In this document: positions 1-5,086 of the stretch, in pieces
Layout of the letters: every line of letters starts with the position of its first letter
Numbering within the stretch: position 1 is the stretch's first letter
From: Verrucomicrobia bacterium UBA673
Lineage (GTDB): Bacteria; Verrucomicrobiota; Verrucomicrobiia; Limisphaerales; UBA1096
Length of the DNA: 6,496 nt
Reading direction: 5' to 3'
Assembly (NCBI GenBank): GCA_002299785.1
Contig: DBNL01000016.1
Span: 43,247 to 49,742, forward strand
The notes under the pieces: model-generated
Database searches by the model: none
The model's input: the letters and a program-made list of their open reading frames with translations, nothing else
Told to the model about the DNA's origin: nothing
Made by a program: the position numbers and the translations under genes

Positions 1-535
1 CCGGCGACTCAATCGCAGCCAAGCCGTCGAGCCCGGGCCACTGCTCAATCGCGTTGCCCCACTCGTCGCGGAACACCCAGCCGAGTGCCCGCGCCATTCC
101 GAAACCGCCGTCATTCGTCGCGCTGCCGCCGATCCCCGTGAGGCAACGCGCCGCCCCCGCTTGGCCGGCAGCAAGCAGCAACCCACCCACTCCCCGTGTA
201 TCCAAGTCGAACGGATGAAACTGGCCTTTCGGCAACAGAGCCAAGCCGTTCGATTGCGCCGTCTCCACCACCGCTTGGTCGGCCCCGGAATCGAGCCACC
301 AAGTTGTCGGCCGTGCTTTGCCTGTCGCATCGACACCATTGACAATCTGCTCCTCCAAGCCAAGTGCGCCCGCCATCACCGGCCCAAAACCGTCCCCGCC
401 GTCACTCATTGGCAGCAGCGCCAGCGAGTCGCCCGGGCACGCCGCCGCCCAGCCACGGGCAATCGCCTCGGCTGCTTCCAGCGCCGAGAGCGACCCCTTG
501 AATTTGTCCGGAACAATGAGAATTCGGTGTGACAT
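1..535 (-). CDS. Glycerate kinase, N-terminal half (3' end beyond the left edge)
   Basis: The reverse strand from the ATG at 535-533 stays open to the window edge, giving about 178 residues of a family usually near 375-380, so roughly half is present. It begins MSHRILIVPDKFKGSL, the typical start of GlxK/GarK-type glycerate kinases. Further family motifs follow: MSDGGDG at residues 43-49, DTRG at 112-115 and GIGGSATNDGG at 134-144. Family members phosphorylate D-glycerate with ATP to 2- or 3-phosphoglycerate in the cytoplasm, feeding glyoxylate or sugar-acid breakdown into glycolysis. The gene diverges from the glutaredoxin-like gene across a 66-bp spacer. No clear Shine-Dalgarno precedes the start, which was chosen because the conserved motif begins a few residues later. 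The family is secure; which phosphoglycerate is made cannot be told from this half. Confidence 0.93.
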   Translation of the reverse strand, partial: MSHRILIVPDKFKGSLSALEAAEAIARGWAAACPGDSLALLPMSDGGDGFGPVMAGALGLEEQIVNGVDATGKARPTTWWLDSGADQAVVETAQSNGLALLPKGQFHPFDLDTRGVGGLLLAAGQAGAARCLTGIGGSATNDGGFGMARALGWVFRDEWGNAIEQWPGLDGLAAIESP

Positions 536-601
536 GGCGCTGAAAAAGGTTGCCCCTGAATTCATTTATGGCAATCTGTTTTCCCATTTTACTAAATCAT
601 T
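536..601. promoter_or_regulatory. Divergent intergenic region, glycerate kinase / glutaredoxin
   Basis: This 66-bp AT-rich spacer lies between two divergent starts and should hold both promoters. No convincing -35/-10 pair is visible on either strand. It contains a short inverted repeat, TTGCC at 550-554 and GGCAA at 570-574, with arm centres 20 bp apart (about two helical turns) flanking a GAATTC. That spacing suits a dimeric repressor or activator, but the arms are only 5 bp, so the operator reading is speculative. Confidence 0.3.
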
Positions 602-934
602 ATGGAAAAACCGAAAATAATTGCTTACATGAAGCCATCCTGTGGATGGAGCAACGGGGTCCGCGCAGTGATGCAGAAATACGAGTTGCCGTTCGAGGAT
701 CGCGACATCATCAACGACCCCGCCCAACGGCAGGAGATGATCCAGAAAACCGGACAAATGCTGCAACCGTGCGTTCAGGTCAATGGCAACATGCTGGCCG
801 ACGTCAGCGGCGAAGAGGTCGAAGCCTATCTGCTGGCTAACGACTTAGTGGCCAGCACCGATCGCGAAGCCGGCGCGCCAACCAACCAGCCGTGCGAGAA
901 TGAAATGAGCGAAAGCGAAATCAACTTCCGCTAA
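602..934 (+). CDS. Glutaredoxin-like protein with CGWS active site
   Basis: A 110-residue soluble protein with a thioredoxin/glutaredoxin fold pattern: strand KIIAYMKPSC, active site Cys14-Gly-Trp-Ser17, and the putative cis-proline Pro56 in LQPCVQVNG. The single active-site cysteine recalls monothiol CGFS glutaredoxins, which bind Fe-S clusters or reduce glutathione mixed disulfides. Features unlike standard glutaredoxins are Cys57 right after the cis-proline, Ala-Asp (66-67) where the glutathione-binding Gly-Gly usually sits, and a polar tail of about 27 residues with another cysteine, Cys98. It may therefore not use glutathione conventionally. The ATG has no clear Shine-Dalgarno; it was chosen because the first beta strand starts within five residues. 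An intrinsic terminator follows 24 nt after the stop, so it appears monocistronic. The fold is fairly certain; the substrate is unknown. Confidence 0.85.
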   Translation: MEKPKIIAYMKPSCGWSNGVRAVMQKYELPFEDRDIINDPAQRQEMIQKTGQMLQPCVQVNGNMLADVSGEEVEAYLLANDLVASTDREAGAPTNQPCENEMSESEINFR

Positions 935-954
935 ACCAAGCCGGACAAAATAAT

Positions 955-2010
955 TTAAGGGCGGCCCTCAGCCGCCCTTTTTTGTGCCTTGGCTTGATCG
1001 TACTTGATGAACGCCGCGACGAGGCCGGAGCCGATGAGGAAAGCGATGAGTGACCACATCGTGTTGGCATCGGTGGGCGGGACGATCCAGCCGAGGTCCA
1101 CTCGCACGAAGCCGACGTTGGCATCACCGAGCGTCTCGAATTTCCGGAACGGCCAAAGGGCCGCGAGCGACCCCGCCATCAAGCCGGCCAGCCAAGCCAC
1201 CGTCGGGTCGTGCCAACGCAACAACACCCACTTGAGCAGTCGCGTGAAGAGCAGCAACCCGGCGGCGCATCCAGCCATGAACACCAGCACCACTAGTGCA
1301 TCCCGATCGTTCACCGCCTGAAGGACCTCAAAATATGCGCCCATCAAAATCATAATGAACGACCCGCTCACACCCGGCAGCACCATCGCCGAGATCGCCA
1401 CCGCGCCGCACAAAAAATAAAACACAATCCGCTTCGCATTCGCTTGGCCAACCGGCGATTGCGCGTGGCCGGGTTCCGGCGTGGCAGCCTGCTCGGCTTG
1501 GGCTCTTTTCATTTCGATCTTTCGCTTAGCATCGGTGAGTTGCTGCGTCGAATCCGCCGAGAAAGTCAACGCCAGCACCAAGCCCAATCCGACCACGGCG
1601 CTCAATCCCTCCACGGCACCGAAGCGACGTATCATTTTTAAAGGCATCCAGATCGACACCAAAATGAGCCCGCTGAAAAACCCGTAAGTCGGGTCGTGCC
1701 ACTGATCAAGCAGCCACACCATCACCCGCGAAAACACGACCACCGCCACCCCGCCGCCGGCGGCAATCCAACACAGAAACGCGCCGTCGATTCTCTGCCA
1801 CTCCACGCGAAACCGCTCCCTGGCGCCATCCCGAAAACCCGCGACCCCCAGTACAGCGGCGAGTATGCCCGGGCCGACGTTGCCAATGGCAGCGATGAGG
1901 CGCTCGTAGATGCCAAGCGCAAGAGCCAAGCTCCCGCCGCTCACACCGGGGATGATATTAGCCACACCGATCAGGAATCCGTGAAGCATCGTTTTGAAGG
2001 CAATTGCCAT
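955..2010 (-). CDS. DUF368 family polyprenyl-phosphate translocase (PopT-like)
   Basis: A 351-residue polytopic membrane protein of the DUF368 family. Members (PopT) have been reported to return undecaprenyl phosphate across the cytoplasmic membrane so the lipid carrier can be reused for peptidoglycan and surface polymers. The family motif NIIPGVSGG occurs at residues 18-26 and again as LPGVSGS at 211-217. A second paired motif, WHDPT, is at 105-109 and 256-260, showing the internal duplication common in such transporters. Residues about 151-193 form a charged, Ala/Gln/Lys-rich hydrophilic insert with no membrane character, probably a long loop joining the halves; it may explain a length above the usual roughly 300. 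The start was chosen because the first hydrophobic segment follows at once. The gene lies downstream of the peroxiredoxin on the same strand, with a terminator between them. The stop (955-957) lies just beyond the glutaredoxin terminator hairpin. Confidence 0.9.
   Translation of the reverse strand: MAIAFKTMLHGFLIGVANIIPGVSGGSLALALGIYERLIAAIGNVGPGILAAVLGVAGFRDGARERFRVEWQRIDGAFLCWIAAGGGVAVVVFSRVMVWLLDQWHDPTYGFFSGLILVSIWMPLKMIRRFGAVEGLSAVVGLGLVLALTFSADSTQQLTDAKRKIEMKRAQAEQAATPEPGHAQSPVGQANAKRIVFYFLCGAVAISAMVLPGVSGSFIMILMGAYFEVLQAVNDRDALVVLVFMAGCAAGLLLFTRLLKWVLLRWHDPTVAWLAGLMAGSLAALWPFRKFETLGDANVGFVRVDLGWIVPPTDANTMWSLIAFLIGSGLVAAFIKYDQAKAQKRAAEGRP
959..983 (+). terminator. Intrinsic terminator of the glutaredoxin-like gene
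   Basis: GGGCGGC (959-965) pairs perfectly with GCCGCCC (971-977) around a 5-nt loop and is followed by six T (978-983). This is a textbook rho-independent terminator 24 nt after the stop at 932-934. On the other strand the same bases are the last codons of the DUF368 gene (K-R-A-A-E-G-R-P-stop), where the hairpin is followed by TTAAATTATTTT, so weak termination in both directions is possible. Confidence 0.88.
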
Positions 2011-2048
2011 CGCTCGCGCAATTCCACCCCAGCCAAGCTCAAATGACC

Positions 2049-2082
2049 AAACAAAAACGGCAGCCAGTTTTACTGACTGCCG
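2049..2082 (-). terminator. Intrinsic terminator of the peroxiredoxin gene
   Basis: Read on the minus strand, CGGCAG-T-CAG pairs with CTG-G-CTGCCG (2082-2058) around a 5-nt A-rich loop, with one internal mismatch, and is followed by TTTTTGTTT (2057-2049). It starts 21 nt after the peroxiredoxin stop at 2106-2104, which fits a rho-independent terminator. Only about 38 bp separate its T-tract from the DUF368 start at 2010, so DUF368 needs a promoter in that short gap or overlapping it, or depends on read-through. Confidence 0.82.
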
Positions 2083-2103
2083 CTCGTCAAATGGGTTTGT
2101 TGC

Positions 2104-2583
2104 TTATTGCAGCTTGGCCAAGGTCTCTTTGACCGCGTCGAAGTCCGGCAGATCCTTCGGGGTCGGCGTCTGCTCGCTGTATTGCACCACACCGTCCTTG
2201 TCGATGACAAACGCCGCGCGTGCAGCAACCGCGCCGAAGCCCATCAAGTCATCGAGTAACACGCCGTAATCGGCGGAAACAGATTTGTTCAAGTCGCTCG
2301 CCAGCGAGATGCCGATGTTCTCCTTCTGCGCCCAAGCTTCTTGCGCGAACGGGCTGTCCACGCTGATGCCGATGACGTCGGCGTTCAGGTCGGTGTACGC
2401 GCCGAGTCCGGCGGTGATATCGCAAAACTCGCCGGTGCAAACGCCAGTAAACGCTAGCGGAACGAATAGCAACACAGTGTTCTTGCTGCCAAAGTTGCTA
2501 CTAAGGGTGACGTCGGTGACATCGCCGCTACTCTTGGATTTCAGAGTGAAATCCGGTGCCTTGGTTCCTACTTCAATTGCCAT
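2104..2583 (-). CDS. Peroxiredoxin (AhpE/BCP-like, AhpC-TSA family)
   Basis: From the ATG at 2583-2581 this is a 159-residue cytoplasmic thiol peroxidase beginning MAIEVGTKAPDFTL, the family's usual opening. The catalytic PxxxTxxC motif is PLAFTGVC at residues 42-49, making Cys49 the peroxidatic cysteine. Cys54, five residues on, is a candidate resolving cysteine as in atypical 2-Cys enzymes. Arg122 in AARAAFVIDKDG fits the conserved active-site arginine. The enzyme would reduce H2O2 or organic peroxides and be recycled by a thioredoxin or glutaredoxin, both encoded nearby. A longer reading from 2646 adds 21 residues, but its ATG overlaps the probable -35 box and the extra residues do not resemble the family. 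The chosen ATG has no Shine-Dalgarno and sits one base after a run of ten A. The gene appears monocistronic. Confidence 0.93.
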   Translation of the reverse strand: MAIEVGTKAPDFTLKSKSSGDVTDVTLSSNFGSKNTVLLFVPLAFTGVCTGEFCDITAGLGAYTDLNADVIGISVDSPFAQEAWAQKENIGISLASDLNKSVSADYGVLLDDLMGFGAVAARAAFVIDKDGVVQYSEQTPTPKDLPDFDAVKETLAKLQ

Positions 2584-2618
2584 GTTTTTTTTTTGTAAAT
2601 GGCTCAATAGCCGCACTT

Positions 2619-2646
2619 CTTTTACAGAATGCTTGCTCAAAGTCAA
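2619..2646 (-). promoter_or_regulatory. Probable sigma70-type promoter of the peroxiredoxin gene
   Basis: On the minus strand TTGACT (2646-2641) is followed after 16 bp by TAAAAG (2624-2619), a good -35 with a weak -10. Transcription would begin near 2612, giving a leader of about 29 nt before the ATG at 2583. This supports the shorter start of the gene. Confidence 0.5.
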
Positions 2647-2665
2647 TAGCTCATGTCCAAGCGGC

Positions 2666-2694
2666 TTGTTTGAGAGTAGACGGGGCGCTAGATT
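2666..2694 (+). promoter_or_regulatory. Probable rnpB promoter
   Basis: TTGTTT (2666-2671) and TAGATT (2689-2694) are separated by 17 bp. Both boxes are imperfect, but the predicted start six or seven bases after the -10 falls at about 2701, exactly where the 5' strand of the RNase P RNA P1 helix begins. This agreement is the main support. Confidence 0.5.
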
Positions 2695-2700
2695 AGCTGC

Positions 2701-3098
2701 GTTCTTCGATCCTGGGAGGGTGGAGGGTCGCCTCCGGCTTGCCGGGGGAGGAAAGTCCGAACTCCGCAGGGCACGATGCCGCGTAACCCGTTCTTTAAGA
2801 GTGGGATATACGCGGGAGACGGCGCTTCAAGGTGTCGCCGACGGCCAGTGCAACAGAAAATAAACCGCCCGGTTCGCTGGGTAAGGGTGAAAAGGTGGGG
2901 TAAGAGCCCACCGCCCCGAGAGTAATCGAGGGGGCACGGTAAACCCCATTGGGAGCAAGACCAAATAGGGAGTCCGGGATTGCCCGTCCCATTGAGGCTC
3001 CGGGTTGGGTCGCATAAGATAAATGGCCCTCTCCGCAACCGGTTCGTCCGGCTCGCGCAGACAGAATTCGGCTTACAGCCCGACCGGGATCGAAGACA
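2701..3098 (+). ncRNA. rnpB: RNase P RNA, bacterial type A (M1 RNA)
   Basis: This is the catalytic RNA of RNase P, which cuts the 5' leader from tRNA precursors. Conserved blocks appear in the right order: GAGGAAAGTCCGA at 2748-2760 (CR-I, 5' half of P4); CAGTGCAACAGAAA near 2845-2860; GGGTGAAAAGGTGGGGTAAG with GAGCCCACC near 2885-2912; GGAGCAAGACCAAATAGG near 2951-2968; and the 3' block AGACAGAATTCGGCTTACAG at about 3059-3078. The ends are set by a perfect 10-bp P1 helix, TCTTCGATCC (2703-2712) with GGATCGAAGA (3087-3096). The length of about 398 nt suits type A. Downstream, CACTTTTCTT follows P1, but no strong separate terminator hairpin is visible. The exact 5' and 3' ends are uncertain by a few bases. 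The gene diverges from the peroxiredoxin gene across about 117 bp. Confidence 0.97.
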
Positions 3099-3162
3099 CT
3101 TTTCTTAGTCGAAAAAGGGATCTCGAGGATTACCGCGGGTGTTCTGGATCAAGTTTAAGCGT

Positions 3163-3191
3163 TTGACACGGCGGGGGTGCTTACATAGAAT
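3163..3191 (+). promoter_or_regulatory. Near-consensus sigma70 promoter for the 3218-5033 gene group
   Basis: TTGACA (3163-3168, a perfect -35) and TAGAAT (3186-3191, five of six -10 bases) are separated by the ideal 17 bp. Transcription would start near 3198, about 20 nt before the ATG at 3218. It is the best promoter in the window and implies strong housekeeping expression of the genes from 3218 onward. Confidence 0.85.
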
Positions 3192-3217
3192 TTCCTGCCT
3201 TTTGAATTATCTGAACG

Positions 3218-3643
3218 ATGCCTGAAGAAACCACCACTCCCGCAGCTGGCGGCTCGCAAGAGTCCAAGAAACAAACGGTGCGCATCAGCCTGCCGCCGAA
3301 GCCGGCTGCCTCGCCGACTATCAAGATCTCCGTGCCTCCTGCCGGTGCCGCCAAGGCAGCCTCCACTATCAAGATTCCTGTTCCACCCAAAACGGCGGAT
3401 CGGGTTGTTGGGATTCCCAAGCCGCCATCCGCTACGAGCAGGGAGACTCCTGTGGAGCAGAAGAAAGAAGTGCCCGTAGCGGCTGCCGTGGAAGAGGAGG
3501 TCGTTGCCACGTCCAAGCGGAAAAAGGCCCGCGTCAAAAAGGCGGCTCCCGCCGACAACCCGTTCGACATCGCCGTGGCAGCCCTCACGGCAGGGGGAGC
3601 AATTGGTTTGGCGGCTTATTTATGGATGCTCGGCCAAGTCTAA
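3218..3643 (+). CDS. Small repeat-bearing, tail-anchored membrane protein of unknown function
   Basis: I do not recognise a named family for this 141-residue protein. Its N-terminal part is low-complexity, rich in Pro, Ala, Lys and Thr, and carries three copies of a short repeat: TVRISLPPK (20-28), TIKISVPPA (34-42) and TIKIPVPPK (50-58). A degenerate fourth, VGIPKPP, is at 64-70. An acidic Val/Glu stretch (about 79-96) is followed by a strongly basic cluster, KRKKARVKK (100-108), and one C-terminal hydrophobic helix (about 117-138) ending three residues before the stop. This predicts a protein anchored by its tail, with the disordered repeat domain in the cytoplasm by the positive-inside rule. 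It lies 28 bp upstream of thioredoxin behind a strong promoter, so they are probably co-transcribed. Composition, the good promoter and conserved-looking repeats argue it is a real gene. No Shine-Dalgarno is evident. Confidence 0.8.
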   Translation: MPEETTTPAAGGSQESKKQTVRISLPPKPAASPTIKISVPPAGAAKAASTIKIPVPPKTADRVVGIPKPPSATSRETPVEQKKEVPVAAAVEEEVVATSKRKKARVKKAAPADNPFDIAVAALTAGGAIGLAAYLWMLGQV

Positions 3644-3671
3644 CCTTTAGAATACTCATCACTCTTCTGTT

Positions 3672-4001
3672 ATGGCCTCCGACAAAGTCGTTACATTAAC
3701 TGCGGACAACTTCGACACTGAAGTGATTCAGTGCGCCTCTCCCGTTCTGGTTGATTTCTGGGCCGAATGGTGCGGCCCGTGCAAAATGATCGGCCCGATG
3801 ATTGATCAACTCGCCGACGAGAACGACGGCAAGGCGACGATCGGCAAGGTCAACATCGACGAGCATCAACAGTTGGCTGTGCAGTACAACGTGCAGTCCA
3901 TCCCCACCCTGCTCATCTTTAAGGATGGCCAAGTAGTGGAGCAGGCCGTCGGCGCCCGCAGCAAGGCTGACTTGCAGGGTATGCTCGACAGCCACGCCTA
4001 A
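3672..4001 (+). CDS. trxA: Thioredoxin
   Basis: A complete 109-residue thioredoxin, the normal length. The active site WCGPC lies at residues 33-37, the buried Asp at 28 in VLVDFWAEW, and the cis-proline is Pro78 in QSIPTLLIFKDG. It reduces protein disulfides in the cytoplasm, with electrons from NADPH through thioredoxin reductase (not in this window). Likely clients include ribonucleotide reductase, methionine sulfoxide reductases and possibly the peroxiredoxin at 2104-2583. An additional cysteine, Cys21, lies outside the active site. The gene sits 28 bp after the tail-anchored protein and 24 bp before the T2SS-F-like gene on the same strand with no terminator between, so an operon from the promoter at 3163 is likely. 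The start lacks a clear Shine-Dalgarno, but the length matches the family. Confidence 0.97.
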   Translation: MASDKVVTLTADNFDTEVIQCASPVLVDFWAEWCGPCKMIGPMIDQLADENDGKATIGKVNIDEHQQLAVQYNVQSIPTLLIFKDGQVVEQAVGARSKADLQGMLDSHA

Positions 4002-4025
4002 TCACGCTCTGCTGCCCGGGAGGAT

Positions 4026-5033
4026 ATGGCCTCCCTGATTGAAACCCCCAACAGCTTCCGACGGCGCTCCGAGTTTTATCATCAACTCAGTGTGTTGCTT
4101 CAGGCGGGTGTTGGCTTGACACAGTCTCTGGAGCAAATCGCCCCCCCTAGCCAGCGTGATGGCCTACATATTCGTGAATCCATCAACCGGCTCAACGCCG
4201 GCGAGACATTCTCCGAGACGCTCATCGGCCGCGAAAACTGGCTGCCCGCTTTTGACAGAATGATGATCGAGGCCGGCGAGACCGGTGGACGGCTCGACGA
4301 CACCTTACGCATTCTCTCCGACCATTACCACCAACGTTCGGCGCTCATCCGTGACGTGCTGATGAAACTGGCCTACCCGTTGTTCATCATCCACTTCATC
4401 ATCCTGATGCCCGGAATCATCTTGTACGGTAGCAGCCTACTTGGCCGCGGTAGCGCCAGTCTGCTCAGCGCATTTTCCCCGTCGCTGCTCACGCTGGGTG
4501 CGCTGTATACCGTTGTATTTTTTGTACTCTATCTTGGCCAAGCCAATCGCGGGTATGCGATCCGCTACGGGATCGAGCGCATTTGGCATCGCACACCGAT
4601 GTTTGGTCGTGCTGTAAAGGAGCTTAAACTCTCACGGCTGTCGTTCGCGCTGTACGCTCTGCTCAACGCCGGGGTCAACGTCCGCGAGGCATGGGAGAGT
4701 GCCGCCAGCGCGTCCGGCTCTCCCTGGCTGGCGACAAGTGTCCACACTTGGCTACCGGAACTTGATAGCGGCTCTTTGCCCTCGGAGGCTCTTCAACGGC
4801 GGAAGGATTTCCCCAGAACTTTCCGAGACCTCTACGCCACAGGCGAGGTCTCCGGCCAACTCGACGACTCGCTGCAGCACCTAGCCAAACTCTACCACGA
4901 CGAGGGCACGCGCCGCCTCAAGACCGCGGCCGGGATAGCAACGGGGCTGGTTTACGGGCTGGTTGTCATCACGGTGGCCATCATCGTCATCAGAGCCTGG
5001 CTCAATTACTTTAATATGATCAACACCATCTGA
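4026..5033 (+). CDS. Type II secretion system F-domain protein (GspF/PilC-like), compact form
   Basis: A 335-residue inner-membrane protein with two T2SS-F domains. The first (about 13-140) shows the FYHQLSVLLQAGVGLTQSLE opening and the IEAGETGGRLDDTL motif (81-94). The second (about 202-330) repeats the pattern in LSFALYALLNAGVNVREA and ATGEVSGQLDDSLQHLAKLY (271-290). Hydrophobic segments lie near 115-137, 146-171 and 301-325. GspF/PilC is the membrane platform connecting the assembly ATPase to pseudopilus or pilus growth. Canonical members are about 400 residues and carry an extra N-terminal region that is missing here. No ATPase, pseudopilin or secretin gene is nearby, so its partners must be elsewhere or it serves a different role. 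A strong GGAGG (4019-4023) precedes the ATG by only 2 nt, closer than usual. It is the third gene of the presumed trxA group. Confidence 0.88.
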   Translation: MASLIETPNSFRRRSEFYHQLSVLLQAGVGLTQSLEQIAPPSQRDGLHIRESINRLNAGETFSETLIGRENWLPAFDRMMIEAGETGGRLDDTLRILSDHYHQRSALIRDVLMKLAYPLFIIHFIILMPGIILYGSSLLGRGSASLLSAFSPSLLTLGALYTVVFFVLYLGQANRGYAIRYGIERIWHRTPMFGRAVKELKLSRLSFALYALLNAGVNVREAWESAASASGSPWLATSVHTWLPELDSGSLPSEALQRRKDFPRTFRDLYATGEVSGQLDDSLQHLAKLYHDEGTRRLKTAAGIATGLVYGLVVITVAIIVIRAWLNYFNMINTI

Positions 5034-5040
5034 CGCCTCA

Positions 5041-5084
5041 CGCTTGGCCAAGCGGAAAATCGTGTCATCTGCTTGCCCAAGCGG
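5041..5084 (+). promoter_or_regulatory. Tandem palindromic sites upstream of the Lrp/AsnC-like gene
   Basis: CGCTTGGCCAAGCG (5041-5054) is a perfect 14-bp palindrome. A near copy, TGCTTGCCCAAGCGG (5070-5084), matches CGCTTGGCCAAGCGG (5041-5055) at 13 of 15 positions. The copies are 29 bp apart and end two bases before the putative ATG at 5087. Lrp/AsnC regulators often bind several phased palindromic sites and repress their own genes, so these may be autoregulatory operators. The caution is that the core word GCTTGGC/GCCAAGC recurs across the whole window, including inside genes, so the sites may reflect a general sequence bias. Confidence 0.4.
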
Positions 5085-5086
5085 CT

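Noticed and set aside
550..577. TTGCCC-N16-CAATCT as a promoter for the glutaredoxin-like gene
   Set aside because: The -10 matches the consensus at only two of six positions, so the call would be unsupported.
161..620. Plus-strand open frames over the glycerate kinase
   Set aside because: The minus strand carries clear glycerate kinase motifs through this region; the plus-strand frames show no family features.
2584..2646. Longer peroxiredoxin start at 2646 (21 extra residues)
   Set aside because: The upstream ATG overlaps the probable -35 box, the extra residues do not resemble the family, and the family motif begins right after the ATG at 2583.
2285..2863. A 192-residue open frame on the plus strand
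   Set aside because: It is antisense to the peroxiredoxin and runs into rnpB; the composition is unlike a real protein and no motif is present.
2688..3038. Open frames on the minus strand across 2688-3038
   Set aside because: They are antisense to the RNase P RNA, whose conserved blocks explain this stretch fully.
3099..3117. CTTTTC-TTAGTC-GAAAAAG as a terminator after rnpB
   Set aside because: The stem is short, AT-rich and bulged, and is not followed by a T-run, so it was not listed as a terminator.
3181..3588. A 135-residue minus-strand open frame
   Set aside because: It is antisense to the tail-anchored protein gene and overlaps its strong promoter; its low complexity mirrors the codons of the opposite strand.
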